Positions 9,285 through 18,504 are shown, counted from the stretch's first letter. The stretch is 64,000 nt of DNA from Crossiella sp. CA-258035 (GCF_030064675.1 NZ_CP116413.1:4434001-4498000), one strand, 5' to 3'. Numbers and translations: made by a program. The notes: a model not told the origin generated them from the letters alone.

Positions 9285-9300
9285 CGATCGGAAAGTATCG
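9285..9300. promoter_or_regulatory. Possible LysR-type operator (dyad CGAT-N8-ATCG)
   Basis: Inverted repeat CGAT-N8-ATCG, 29 bp before the GTG 9329 start and 42 bp from the divergent LysR start. It is AT-richer than its surroundings. LysR sites often contain T-N11-A dyads in divergent gaps, so location supports the call. The arms are only 4 bp. Confidence 0.35.
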
Positions 9301-9328
9301 CTGTTGCCGATGGCAAGGCGGGGCTAGC

Positions 9329-10954
9329 GTGACGCCCATGACCGATCACCTCTCGCACGGCGAGAAGCTCCTCGACCTCAACGGCGTCGAGCTGTGCGTC
9401 GAGACCTTCGGCAACCCCGCGGACCCGGCGATCCTGCTCATCGACGGCGCGGCCGCCTCGATGCTGTGGTGGGAAACCGAGCTGTGCGAACAGATCGCGC
9501 GCGGCGACCGGTTCATGATCCGCTACGACAACCGGGACACCGGCAGGTCCACCAGCTACCCACCGGGGCGGCCGGGCTATGCCTACACCGACCTGGCCGC
9601 GGACGCGCTCGGAGTCCTGGACGCACTCGGGGTCGAGCGCGCGCACATCGTCTGCCGGTCCATGTCCGGCGGCATCGGGCTCCTGCTCGGCGTGGACCAC
9701 CCCGGCCGGGTGGCGTCACTGACCTTCGTCTCCACCTCCACGGGTGCGGACGGGCTCCCGCCGTCCGCGCCGGAGCTCGCCAGTGGCATCCCCGCCGACC
9801 CGGACCCCGCCGATGCTGGCGCGGTGGTGGACTTCGTTGTCGCATCGGCCAAAGCGTGCTCGGGCGGCTCGCCCCACTTCGACGAGACCGCGACCCGCGC
9901 GCTGGTCGAGCGGGACGTGGCCCGCGCCCGCGACATCGCGGCCACCCTGGTCAACCACTACGCGATGAGCTTCGACGGGTCCGCCCGCGACTTCGCCGCC
10001 ATCACCGCGCCGACCCTGGTGGTGCACGGCGACCTCGACCCGGTGTGCCCGCTTCCGCACGGACACGCGCTGCGCGAGGCGGTTCCCGGCGCGCGGCTGC
10101 TGGTCCTGGCAGGCGCCGGGCACGACCTGCCGAGGCCACTGTGGGAGGTGTTCGTCCCGGCGCTGCTCCAGCACACCCGGGTGCTGCCCGAGCTGTTCGA
10201 CTACGACGCGGAACTGCGCCAGCACAACGAACTCTTCCGCGCCGCGGCCCGCATCGGTGCCCGCGACCGGGTGCTCGACATCGGCTGCGGCGCCGGCCAG
10301 ACCACCCGCGAGGCCGCCCGGGCCGCCGTCGACGGGAGCGTGGTGGGCGTCGACGTCTCCGCGCCGATGCTCGAACGAGCCCGCGGGCTCAGCGCCGAAC
10401 AGGGGCTGACCAACATCACCTTCCAGCAGACGGACGCGCAGGCGCACCGCTTTCCGCCGGCGAGTTTTGACCTCTGCATCAGCAGGTTCGGCACGATGTT
10501 CTTCGCCGACCCGGTCGCCGCGTTCACCAACATCGGCCGCGCCCTGCGTCCCGGCGCGCGCCTGGTGCTGCTGGTCTGGCAAGGACGCGACCGCAACGAG
10601 TGGGCCACCGCGATCCGCGAGTCCCTCACCGCCACACCGGCCACACCCGTCGGGCCGGACGCGTTCTCCCTCGCCGACCCGGCCGCCACCGAGGAGGTCC
10701 TGGCGGCGGCCGGGTTCACCGGCATCAGCTTCACCGACGTGCACGTGCCCGTCTACTACGGCCCGGACAGCGCCACCGCCCTCGACGCCGTGCTCCGCCT
10801 GCTGAAGTTCGGCGACCTGCTGGCCGGCCTGGACCCCGCGGCCGCTGAGCAGGCCCGCACGCGGTTACGCGCCACCCTCGACGCGCACACCACCGGCAGC
10901 GGCGTGCTGTTCGACTCGCGGGCCTGGATCGTCACCGCGCACCGCCGCCCCTGA
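9329..10954 (+). CDS. Alpha/beta-hydrolase fused to class I SAM methyltransferase
   Basis: 541 aa; GTG 9329 or ATG 9338 could start it. Residues 1-285 are an alpha/beta-hydrolase (LLIDGAAASMLWWE, RYDNRDTGRS, late His in GAGHDLPRP). The nucleophile elbow reads CRSMSGG where GHSMGG is usual, so hydrolase activity may be altered. Residues 290-540 are a methyltransferase with motif I VLDIGCGAGQTT and an ISRFGTMFFADP segment, as in ubiquinone/menaquinone-type enzymes. It carries an in-frame TTA leucine codon at 10865-10867, so translation may need the bldA tRNA. Divergent from the LysR gene. Substrate unknown. Confidence 0.85.
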   Translation: MTPMTDHLSHGEKLLDLNGVELCVETFGNPADPAILLIDGAAASMLWWETELCEQIARGDRFMIRYDNRDTGRSTSYPPGRPGYAYTDLAADALGVLDALGVERAHIVCRSMSGGIGLLLGVDHPGRVASLTFVSTSTGADGLPPSAPELASGIPADPDPADAGAVVDFVVASAKACSGGSPHFDETATRALVERDVARARDIAATLVNHYAMSFDGSARDFAAITAPTLVVHGDLDPVCPLPHGHALREAVPGARLLVLAGAGHDLPRPLWEVFVPALLQHTRVLPELFDYDAELRQHNELFRAAARIGARDRVLDIGCGAGQTTREAARAAVDGSVVGVDVSAPMLERARGLSAEQGLTNITFQQTDAQAHRFPPASFDLCISRFGTMFFADPVAAFTNIGRALRPGARLVLLVWQGRDRNEWATAIRESLTATPATPVGPDAFSLADPAATEEVLAAAGFTGISFTDVHVPVYYGPDSATALDAVLRLLKFGDLLAGLDPAAAEQARTRLRATLDAHTTGSGVLFDSRAWIVTAHRRP

Positions 10955-10966
10955 CCATGCCGATCA

Positions 10967-11395
10967 TCACCAGGTGCAGGCGAACTCGTTGATCACCCAC
11001 GCACAGGCCTGGAGCTGCCCGGGGAGACCGTAGTAGCTGTTCGTCTTGATGTCCTGTGCGGAGCCGGTCGCATACACCCTGGAGTCGGGAACAGGGCCGT
11101 TCACGTTGTACGGGCGGTAGTACATCTCCACCCATTCGCCCAGTCCCGCATAGGCGTTGGTCAGTTGGGCGTGGAACCAGTCGATGTTGGGACGCGGGGA
11201 CGGGCAGGCCCAGAGCCGGATCCAGGACTGCTTGAAGTACCGCTGTTCGACGATGCTGCACCCGGCAGCCGGGGCCGCCGCGGTCACTGCCGTGCCGGAC
11301 GGCGTCTCGGCCACGGCCTGGGCGCCGGCCGTGGTGCTGAACAGCAGCGCGACCGCGCTGACGGTCGCACAGAGGACTTTGTGCCAGTACTTCAT
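10967..11395 (-). CDS. Small secreted protein of unknown function
   Basis: 142 aa from ATG 11395, which has an excellent ribosome-binding site (GGAGGG, 7-nt spacing). Signal peptide: basic MKYWHK, hydrophobic core to about residue 25 and an Ala-x-Ala-type cleavage region (TAGAQA). The mature protein is small and aromatic-rich, with three cysteines (after AAG, in WACPSP and in QACAW) plus a fourth near the C-terminus (FACTW), so two disulfides are possible. No family recognised. It is divergent from the AfsR/SARP-type gene. Confidence 0.75.
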   Translation of the reverse strand: MKYWHKVLCATVSAVALLFSTTAGAQAVAETPSGTAVTAAAPAAGCSIVEQRYFKQSWIRLWACPSPRPNIDWFHAQLTNAYAGLGEWVEMYYRPYNVNGPVPDSRVYATGSAQDIKTNSYYGLPGQLQACAWVINEFACTW

Positions 11396-11536
11396 CGGAA
11401 TCCCTCCAGAGAACCGGAGCAACTAGCTCACTGCGCACCATGCTGCGAACCCGGCTGTGAACGAACTTGGAGGAACTCTGGAACCCGGTGGTCATGGGCG
11501 TGCGCGGGTGGCAGGCTTCGGGTGGGGGAGGAAGCC

Positions 11537-14479
11537 ATGCGGTTTGGGATCCTGGGGGAGATCGGGGCATGGACGGACCGGGCCGTCGCGCTCGGGCACG
11601 CCCGCCAGCGGAGTGTGCTGGCCGTGCTGCTGGTCGAGGCGAACCGGGTCGTGTCCACCGAGCAGTTGATCGACCGGGTGTGGGATGAGCGGGCGCCCCA
11701 ACGGGTGCGGGGTGTGCTGTCCACCTACATCTCCCGGCTCAGGTCGGTGCTGCGGCCTGCGGAGGCGATCCGGCTGACCCGCAGCGGCAGCGGGTACCTG
11801 CTGGCCACCGAGCCGGACTCGGTCGACCTGCACCAGTTCCGGTCCCTGCTGTGCCAGGCCAGGCAAGGCGGTGACGACGAGCGCACGGTCAGCCGGTTCG
11901 AGCAGGCGCTCGGCATGTGGCGCGGCCAGCCGCTGGCCGGACTGGACACGCGGTGGGCCGGCGAGGTGCGGACCGGCCTGCTCGCCGAGCGGCTGGCCGC
12001 GGAGCTGGACCGCGGCGAGGCCATGCTCCGCTGCGGCAGGCACACCGAGCTGCTCACCGGACTCGCCGCCCGCGCCGCGGCACACCCCCTGGACGAGCGG
12101 CTGGCCGAGCAGCTGATGCTGACCCTGTACCGCTGCGGGCGGGCGGTCGAGGCGCTGGCGCACTACCGGAGCCTGCACCGGCGGCTGGCCCAGGAACTGG
12201 GCGTCGACCCCTGCGCCCGCCTCCAGCAGCTGCACCAGCGAATCCTCGCGGCGGACCCCGAACTCGAACCGCGGCAACCTCAGGGCCGGGTGACCCTGTC
12301 CACGCCACGGCAGCTGCCTGCGCCGCCGCGCCGGTTCATCGCCAGGGAGCCCGAGCTCGCCCGGCTGGACCGGGCCGTGCACGACCGCGGCGACTGGGTG
12401 GTCATCACCGGCGCGGGTGGCGTTGGCAAGACCTGGCTCGCCCTGGAGTGGGCCGGCCGGAACCTGGGCCGGTTCCCCGATGGCCAGCTGCACGCGGACC
12501 TGCGGGGCTTCCACCCCACGAGCGCGCCGACCGACCCCGCGACCGTGCTGGCCGGCTTCCTGCACGCCCTCGGCGTCGAGCCCGCCGGGATCCCGGTGGA
12601 CGTGGACGCGCGAGCCGCCCTGTACCGCAGCCTGGTCGCGGGACGGCGCATGCTGGTCCTGCTGGACGACGCCAGGGACACCGAGCAGGTCCGGCCACTG
12701 CTGCCCGGCGAACACACCTGCACCGTGCTGGTCACCAGCCGCCACCGCCTCAGCGGCCTGGTCGTCCAGCACGAAGCCCACCCGGTCACCGTGGACGCGC
12801 TCGCCGACGGCGCGGCCAGGGCGCTGCTGCTCGCCCACCTCGGCGCGGATCGGCTGGCCGCCGAACCCGAGGCGGTCGGCGAGTTGTTGCGGCACTGCGA
12901 AGGACTGCCACTCGCGCTGAGCATCGTCAGCGCCCGCGCCCGGCCCGGGCTCACGCTGGCCACACTCGCCAAGGAGCTGCACGACGCGCACGGCCGGTTG
13001 GACGCCCTGGACGCCGCGGAGCTGACCGCGAGCCTGCGCACCGTGTTCACCGCCTCCGTCCGAGCCCTCACCGCCGAGGCCGCCGAGCTGTTCGGCCTGT
13101 TGAGCCTGCTCCCCGGAGCCGACATCGATCCGTTGGGCGCCAGCGCGCTGACCGCCAGGAGCCCCGCCTGGGCACACCGCGCGCTCCGTGCGCTGGCGGC
13201 CGCGCACCTGGTGCAGCAGGACAGCGGCGACCGGTACCGCATGCACGACCTCCTCCGCTGCTACGCCGCCGAACACCTGGCCCGCACCCGGCCCGCGCGG
13301 CTCCGCGAGCAGGCGACCCGCCGCCTGCTCGACTACTACCTGCACGGCTGCGCGCTGGCGGTGGGCGACCCCAGCTACGTCACGACCCGCCGCAGTCCGG
13401 CGCTGGCAGGCGCCCACCGGCCCGAACACCTGCCCCCGATGGACACCAGGGCGCAGGCCCTCGCCTGGTTGACCGCCGAGCACGCCAACCTCTTCGCCGC
13501 GGTCGAGGCCGCCGCCGACCACGGCTGGCACGACCGCACCTGGGCGCTGGGCCACCTCTTGCAGGACTACGTCTTCCGCCGCGGCCACGCCGACGAGGTC
13601 CGGACCGCCCAACGCCTCGCCCTGCATGCCGCGCAACACGTTCCGCAGGCATGGGCGCACGCCGGCACCGTGCTCAACCTCGGCCGCGCGCACTGGCACG
13701 AGGCCGACTACCCCGAGGCGGCCCGCTGCTTCGAACGAGCCCGCGAGCTCGCACGGGGAACAGCCGAGCCGCCCATGGTCGCGGCGGCCACCGTCTACCT
13801 GAGCGCCGCCTACGCGCACTGGGGACGCTGGGGCACGGCCTCGCGGCAGGCCGGCCAGGCGGTCCTGCTCGCCGTCCAGGCGGCCGACCGGGGGCTGGAG
13901 CTGCTCGCCCGCACCAGCCTGGCCAACGTCTCCAGCTGGCTCGGCGACCACGATGCCGCCCTGCGGCAGGCCGACCGCGCACTGGCGCTGGCCACCGACG
14001 CCGCAGGCGAGTACTTCGCCCGGCTCGCCCTGGCCGCCACCACGGAACGCCTCGGCCAGCACGAGCGGACCCGCGACCAGCTCCAGCGACTCCTCGACCT
14101 GGAACGGGAACTGCACTGGGGCTGGGGCATCCACGCCGTGCACGCGGGCCTGGCCAACACCCTCGTCCAGCTCGGCAGTCCGGCCGAGGCCAGGCGCCAC
14201 CTCGACCTGGCGGTGCCGGCGGGCGCACCCGATCCGTGGCACGACTGCCTCGCCCAGCTGCGCGCGGGCTCGGCCCACCACGGGCTCGGTCAGCACGAGC
14301 AGGCCGTGGAGCAGTACGAGCAGGCGATGACCTTCGCGGTCCGGATCGACAACCCCGGGTTGCGGAGCGAGATCCACCTGCGCCTCGCCGAACACCACGA
14401 GACCGGTGGCGAGCACCGGCTCGCCACAGAGCACAGGGAGCGCGCACGTTCCCTGGTGACTCGCGCCCGGTCGAGCTGA
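11537..14479 (+). CDS. AfsR-type SARP regulator (OmpR HTH, BTAD, NB-ARC, TPR)
   Basis: 980 aa from ATG 11537, preceded by GGGGGAGGA. Domains in order: OmpR-like winged helix (1-90), bacterial transcriptional activation domain (95-240) and an NB-ARC ATPase from about 265 with Walker A ITGAGGVGKT (about 290-300) and LVLLDDARD. A TPR-like tail follows at about 650-970. AfsR-type proteins integrate signals to activate secondary metabolism or development by binding direct repeats near the -35 region. It lies 15 kb from the polyketide cluster, so it is probably not the pathway-specific regulator; the 651-aa SARP at 55.7-57.7 kb fits that role. Confidence 0.9.
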   Translation: MRFGILGEIGAWTDRAVALGHARQRSVLAVLLVEANRVVSTEQLIDRVWDERAPQRVRGVLSTYISRLRSVLRPAEAIRLTRSGSGYLLATEPDSVDLHQFRSLLCQARQGGDDERTVSRFEQALGMWRGQPLAGLDTRWAGEVRTGLLAERLAAELDRGEAMLRCGRHTELLTGLAARAAAHPLDERLAEQLMLTLYRCGRAVEALAHYRSLHRRLAQELGVDPCARLQQLHQRILAADPELEPRQPQGRVTLSTPRQLPAPPRRFIAREPELARLDRAVHDRGDWVVITGAGGVGKTWLALEWAGRNLGRFPDGQLHADLRGFHPTSAPTDPATVLAGFLHALGVEPAGIPVDVDARAALYRSLVAGRRMLVLLDDARDTEQVRPLLPGEHTCTVLVTSRHRLSGLVVQHEAHPVTVDALADGAARALLLAHLGADRLAAEPEAVGELLRHCEGLPLALSIVSARARPGLTLATLAKELHDAHGRLDALDAAELTASLRTVFTASVRALTAEAAELFGLLSLLPGADIDPLGASALTARSPAWAHRALRALAAAHLVQQDSGDRYRMHDLLRCYAAEHLARTRPARLREQATRRLLDYYLHGCALAVGDPSYVTTRRSPALAGAHRPEHLPPMDTRAQALAWLTAEHANLFAAVEAAADHGWHDRTWALGHLLQDYVFRRGHADEVRTAQRLALHAAQHVPQAWAHAGTVLNLGRAHWHEADYPEAARCFERARELARGTAEPPMVAAATVYLSAAYAHWGRWGTASRQAGQAVLLAVQAADRGLELLARTSLANVSSWLGDHDAALRQADRALALATDAAGEYFARLALAATTERLGQHERTRDQLQRLLDLERELHWGWGIHAVHAGLANTLVQLGSPAEARRHLDLAVPAGAPDPWHDCLAQLRAGSAHHGLGQHEQAVEQYEQAMTFAVRIDNPGLRSEIHLRLAEHHETGGEHRLATEHRERARSLVTRARSS

Positions 14480-14560
14480 CCGAGCTGGACGGGTTGCCCA
14501 TGTCCACACAGGACCGCGGGGTGGCGGCCAGCGGTGCGGCGTGAAGCCGAGGTTCCTGGG

Positions 14561-15601
14561 TCAGCGCAGGTAGCCGGCCAGCGGCAGGTTCAGCTCGCGG
14601 ACGCCCCGCGCGACGAGGGTGGCCATCTCCGCGCCGCCGCGTGCGGAGAAGTGGGTGTTGTCTCCCGCTTCCCTGGTCAGGAACAGCGCCTGGGAGGCCG
14701 ATGGACCCATCGACTCCACCAGCGCCTTGCTCTTGGCGGTCAGGTCGATGACCGGAACGTTGGCGCTGCGGCCGAGCGCCCGGATCACCGCGGGCAGGTC
14801 CACGCCCACGCCGTTGACGTGCAACGCGGTGGCGGTGAGTGTGCTGCCGTTGAAGAGCCTGCGCACCGGCGGCGTCATCAGCACCGGCACGCCGCCGCGC
14901 TCGCGCACGCCGTTGACCAGGCGGGTGAGGTTGTCGCGGAAGGCGGACGCGGTGGTCTGCTTGTCGTTGTGCCCGAGCTGGATGAACACCAGGTCCCTGC
15001 TCTTGATCAGCGGCTTCATCCGGGGGAAGAGCGCGCTGTTGGACAGGAAGCTGCCCGAGCTCTCGCCGGAGTCGCCGTAGTTGGCCACCACGGCGCCGCC
15101 ACGCAGGAGGGCCGGCAGGTGCTGACCCCAGCCGGTGTAGGGCGCGGTGGGCTGGTCGCAGACGGTCGAGTCACCGGCGAGGTAGGCCACCAGCGGGGCC
15201 TTGGCCGGGGTCACGGTGAGCGCGCCGATCGCGGGTGCGGTGCCGCTGAAGGTGATCTGCAGGCCCGGGGTGCCGTTGCCGCCCTGTCCGGTGGGCTGGC
15301 CCTCGGGGTTGCGGACGTTGACCGTGGCCGTGGCGCGGACGACCTGGCCCGCGGTGGTGGAGACGGGGTTGAGGACCTGCCTGCGTGCTTCCACCGACAT
15401 CGAGGTGTTGGCGGCCTTGGTGGTGCTGCCCAGTTCCACCGTGACGTCGTAGTTGCCTGGTGCCAGGGTGAAACCGCACTTGATCGGCGCGGTGCCCGAG
15501 CACTGCGGTGGCAACGCCGCCGGCGCGGCCGTGGCCGGAACGGGAGCCAGCACGGCCACGTTCACCGCGGCGGTGAGGAACGCGAAACGCTTCAGGGACA
15601 C
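14561..15601 (-). CDS. Secreted SGNH/GDSL esterase, rhamnogalacturonan acetylesterase-like
   Basis: About 346 aa from GTG 15601, preferred because GGAG lies just upstream and the protein then opens with a clean signal peptide (MSLKRFAFLTAA...PATAAP). An ATG at 15619 lacks a ribosome-binding site. The N-terminal beta-rich region (about 30-130) is followed by an SGNH domain with block I AGDST, block III LGHND and the catalytic DNTH pair (D-x-x-H). This is the pattern of pectin/rhamnogalacturonan acetylesterases. It probably deacetylates plant polysaccharide outside the cell. Two operator-like palindromes sit upstream. Confidence 0.85.
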   Translation of the reverse strand: MSLKRFAFLTAAVNVAVLAPVPATAAPAALPPQCSGTAPIKCGFTLAPGNYDVTVELGSTTKAANTSMSVEARRQVLNPVSTTAGQVVRATATVNVRNPEGQPTGQGGNGTPGLQITFSGTAPAIGALTVTPAKAPLVAYLAGDSTVCDQPTAPYTGWGQHLPALLRGGAVVANYGDSGESSGSFLSNSALFPRMKPLIKSRDLVFIQLGHNDKQTTASAFRDNLTRLVNGVRERGGVPVLMTPPVRRLFNGSTLTATALHVNGVGVDLPAVIRALGRSANVPVIDLTAKSKALVESMGPSASQALFLTREAGDNTHFSARGGAEMATLVARGVRELNLPLAGYLR

Positions 15602-15621
15602 GGAGTCTCCAGCCGTCATGA

Positions 15622-15637
15622 TGTGAACGTGCACAGC
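15622..15637. promoter_or_regulatory. Operator-like near-palindrome, proximal copy
   Basis: TGTGAACGTGCACAGC; the core GTGAACGTGCAC matches its own reverse complement at 10 of 12 positions with a central CG, as in LacI-family operators. It lies 21 bp before GTG 15601 of the SGNH esterase gene. The identical 16-mer recurs 88 bp further upstream. Confidence 0.55.
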
Positions 15638-15708
15638 GTTCTTGGGGCGCGAGTAGCTCTGATGGAACAGCACGTACGCGCCCGTTTCAAGAGCAGCTCG
15701 CCTTGTAT

Positions 15709-15725
15709 CTGTGAACGTGCACAGC
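15709..15725. promoter_or_regulatory. Operator-like near-palindrome, distal copy
   Basis: CTGTGAACGTGCACAG (15709-15724) matches its reverse complement at 14 of 16 positions; the repeated 16-mer spans 15710-15725. Start-to-start spacing to the proximal copy is 88 bp, close to whole helical turns, as expected for a looping LacI-type repressor. No LacI gene is in the window, so the regulator is encoded elsewhere. Confidence 0.5.
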
Positions 15726-15791
15726 ATCGTCGAAATTCGACCGCGCATTCGACGACCCCTGTTGAACGGCCGGGCGAAAGGGGCCTTGCGG

Positions 15792-16106
15792 CTACGCCTT
15801 CTCCCGGGCCAGCAGCGCGAGCAAGCCGGGGAAGCGTTCCTCGATGTCGTTGCGGCGCAACCGCACCTTGCGGCTGTTGCCGCGGTCGACCTGCCTGACC
15901 AGACCCGACTCGCGCAGCACGCGGAAGTGGTGGGTCAGCGTGGACTTGCTGACCGGCAGCCCGAAGGACAGGCACGTGCGTTCGGTGTCCGCCGGCTCGC
16001 CGAGCAGCGTGACGATCACCAGGCGGCGGTGGTCGTCGGCGAGAGCGCTCAGCACGGACCGCAGCTCCATCTCCGCGACTTCGGGATGCCCCTCGGTGTC
16101 CGGCAC
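15792..16106 (-). CDS. ArsR-family transcriptional regulator
   Basis: 104 aa from GTG 16106, chosen because GAGGAGG lies 4-5 nt upstream; an upstream in-frame GTG at 16121 has no such site. Winged helix with recognition segment VSKSTLTHHFRVLRESGLV (about residues 50-70). No CxC metal-binding motif like that of classic ArsR was seen, so the ligand is probably not arsenite. Divergent from the MFS exporter, which it probably represses; an inverted repeat lies between them. Confidence 0.9.
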   Translation of the reverse strand: MPDTEGHPEVAEMELRSVLSALADDHRRLVIVTLLGEPADTERTCLSFGLPVSKSTLTHHFRVLRESGLVRQVDRGNSRKVRLRRNDIEERFPGLLALLAREKA

Positions 16107-16184
16107 CTTGCCTCCTCGCACGGTCGGGTTTCAATTTCATCGTACCTAAGGCTTGCCCGTGCGCGGCGGACCGTGTCAGGCTTC

Positions 16185-16206
16185 AGGTACGTATCTAGTC
16201 GTACCT
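16185..16206. promoter_or_regulatory. Inverted repeat in the ArsR/MFS gap, probable operator
   Basis: AGGTACG-N8-CGTACCT: perfect 7-bp arms. A third half-site CGTACCT lies at 16141-16147, nearer the ArsR start. Position between divergent regulator and exporter genes, 35 bp before ATG 16241, suits autoregulation and exporter repression. Confidence 0.6.
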
Positions 16207-16240
16207 ACGACCCGATTAGAACCTCAGTGGAGATCGTTCG

Positions 16241-17794
16241 ATGAGTGCTACCGACGACCTGGCCATCGCCGACCGCGCGACCGCCCCACTCGCTGCCAAG
16301 GGAGCGGGGCTGACCCTGGCGGTGGTGTTGCTGGCCGTGTTCGTGGTGCCGAGCTCGATCTCCGGCACGGCCGTCGCGCTGCCCGTGATGGGCGCGGAGC
16401 TGGACTCCGGCGCCGCGGGCCTGCAATGGGTCGTGAACGCCTTCAACCTGGCCTTCGCCTGCTGCACGCTGGCCTGGGGCTCGGTCGCCGACATCATCGG
16501 CCGCGGCAAGGCCTTCGCCATCGGCGCCGGGCTGTACCTCCTCGCGTCGGTGGCCAGCGCGTTCGGCACGAACATCTACCTGATCGACGCGGCCCGCGCG
16601 CTGGCCGGCATCGGCGGCGCGGCGATCTTCGCCTCAGGCGGCGCGATCATCTCCACCATCTTCACCGGGGCGGCGCGGGCCCGGGCGTTCGGGCTCTTCG
16701 GCACGGTCGCCGGGGTCGGGGTGGCCCTCGGGCCGTCGCTGTCCGGCGCGATCGTCGACACGCTGGGCTGGCGGTGGATCTTCGGCGTGCACGTCCTCGC
16801 GCTGACGCTCGCGCTGATCGGCTCGCCCGCGGTGTTCCGCACGGTCGGCAGCGAACGGCGTGCGGCGCGCGTGGACACGGCGGGCACGGCGCTGTTCGTC
16901 CTGGCCATGCTCTCATTGATGATCGGCATCGTGCAGGGCGGCGAGTGGGGCTTCGCCAGCCCGGCGGTGCTCGGGTTCTTCACCGGGTTCGTCGTGCTGC
17001 TCGGTGCTTTTGTGGCGGTGCAGCAGCGGGTCGCGCAGCCGATGCTGGACCTCTCCGTGCTGCGCGACCGCAGGTTCGTCGGCATGTGCCTGGTGACCGT
17101 GGTGGCCTCGTTCGGGTTCGTCACGATGCTGACCTACCTGCCGAGCTACCTCACCACCGTGGGCGGCAGGTCGACCGCGACCGCCGGCGTGCTGATGGTG
17201 CTGCTGACGCTGGGCGTGCTGGTGTGCCCGCTGGCGGCGGGCAAGCTGGTGGCCAAGGGCGTCCCGCCGCGGACGGTGATCTACGTGAGCCTGGCCTGCC
17301 TGGTGGTCGGCGACGCGACCGCGCTGGTCTTCGGCCCGTCGTTCTCCGTCGCCGTGGTCGCGGTGCCGCTGCTGCTGATCGGCGCGGGCATGGGCCTGTC
17401 GGCCGGTCTCGTCGACGGGCAGGCCCTCGACGCGTTTCCGGCCGAGAAGGCGGGCATGGCGGCGGGTCTGCTGAACACGGTGCGCCTGGGCAGCGAGGCG
17501 ATCGCCGTGGCGGTGTACGGCGCCCTGCTCGCCGGGCTGCTGCGGGGCGCGGTGGCCGACGGGCTGGCCGCGCACACCGCCGACGATCCCGCGCGGGTCG
17601 CCGGTGATCTCGCGACCGGCAACCTGACCGCGGCCGCGCAGGGCGGCGGCGCGGAGCTGACCGGCTTCCTGGTCAGCAGCTACGACGGGGCGTTCCACAC
17701 CATCCTGATGGTGCTCACCGGCGTCTGCCTGGTGCTGTCGCTGGTGGTCGTCGTCCTCCTGCGCACACCGGCGAAGGTCACCGCGGCGCGGTGA
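16241..17794 (+). CDS. MFS drug exporter, DHA2 (14-TMS) family
   Basis: 517 aa with about 14 hydrophobic helices. Motif A-like loop WGSVADIIGRGKAFAIG follows helix 2, and a family motif C-like GVGVALGPSLSGAIVDTLGWRWIF lies in helix 5 and the following loop. Ribosome-binding site GGAG precedes ATG 16241. Proton-driven efflux of hydrophobic or antibiotic-like compounds is expected for the family; the substrate is unknown. Divergent from the ArsR gene and convergent with the next response regulator. Confidence 0.92.
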   Translation: MSATDDLAIADRATAPLAAKGAGLTLAVVLLAVFVVPSSISGTAVALPVMGAELDSGAAGLQWVVNAFNLAFACCTLAWGSVADIIGRGKAFAIGAGLYLLASVASAFGTNIYLIDAARALAGIGGAAIFASGGAIISTIFTGAARARAFGLFGTVAGVGVALGPSLSGAIVDTLGWRWIFGVHVLALTLALIGSPAVFRTVGSERRAARVDTAGTALFVLAMLSLMIGIVQGGEWGFASPAVLGFFTGFVVLLGAFVAVQQRVAQPMLDLSVLRDRRFVGMCLVTVVASFGFVTMLTYLPSYLTTVGGRSTATAGVLMVLLTLGVLVCPLAAGKLVAKGVPPRTVIYVSLACLVVGDATALVFGPSFSVAVVAVPLLLIGAGMGLSAGLVDGQALDAFPAEKAGMAAGLLNTVRLGSEAIAVAVYGALLAGLLRGAVADGLAAHTADDPARVAGDLATGNLTAAAQGGGAELTGFLVSSYDGAFHTILMVLTGVCLVLSLVVVVLLRTPAKVTAAR

Positions 17795-17817
17795 AGGAGG
17801 ACAGCGGGCCGACGGAC

Positions 17818-18504
17818 TCAGCGCCGCTGGGGCGAGGTGGCCGTCACGATGCGGTTCTCCCAGGCCCAGGCGGCGATCTGGACCCGGTTGCGCACCCCGA
17901 GCTTGGTCTGGATGCCGGAGACGTGGGTCTTGACCGTGCTCAGCGAGATGAACAGCTCGGCCGCGATCTCCTGGTTGGTGCGGCCCTTGGCGATGGCCCG
18001 GACGACCTCGGTCTCCCGGTCGGACAGCGGCCGGCCCGACCCGCCGGCCGTCGGGGTGGTGTGCACGTCCGCGAGGTGGCGCAGCAGTCGCAGGGTGACC
18101 GAGGGGGAGACCAGGGCGTCGCCGACGTTCGCGGCGCGGACGGCCTCGGCGAGCAGGTTGGCCCCGGCGTCCTTGAGGATGAAGCCGACCGCGCCGCCGC
18201 GGAGCGCGCCGTAGATGTACTCGTCGGTGTCGAAGGTGGTGACCACGACCACCCGCAGCGGGTCGGGGACGCCGGGACCGGCCAGGGCGCGGGTGACCTC
18301 GATGCCGTCGAGGCGGGGCATGCGGATGTCCACCAGGCACACGTCGGGACGCAGCCTGCGGGCCGTGCTGACCGCCTCGACGCCGTCGGCAGCTTCCGCG
18401 ACCACGGTGATGTCGGGCTCGTCCTCCAGCAGCAGCCGCAGGCCGCTGCGGATCATGGCCTGGTCGTCGGCCAGCAGGACGCTGATGGTCGAGGGGCTGG
18501 TCAT
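17818..18504 (-). CDS. NarL/LuxR-family response regulator
   Basis: 228 aa from ATG 18504. Receiver domain (residues 6-125) with acidic pair in LLADD, phosphoacceptor D59 in CLVDIRMP and LKD lysine; LuxR helix-turn-helix at about 155-215 (LSDRETEVVRAIAKGRTNQEIA). Its ATG overlaps the stop of the kinase gene (ATGA), so the kinase is translated first and the pair is coupled. Targets unknown. Confidence 0.93.
   Translation of the reverse strand: MTSPSTISVLLADDQAMIRSGLRLLLEDEPDITVVAEAADGVEAVSTARRLRPDVCLVDIRMPRLDGIEVTRALAGPGVPDPLRVVVVTTFDTDEYIYGALRGGAVGFILKDAGANLLAEAVRAANVGDALVSPSVTLRLLRHLADVHTTPTAGGSGRPLSDRETEVVRAIAKGRTNQEIAAELFISLSTVKTHVSGIQTKLGVRNRVQIAAWAWENRIVTATSPQRR

Noticed and set aside
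11492-14509. 1005-codon minus-strand frame opposite the AfsR-type gene
   Set aside because: No domain or ribosome-binding site; the plus strand has SARP, NB-ARC and TPR features throughout.
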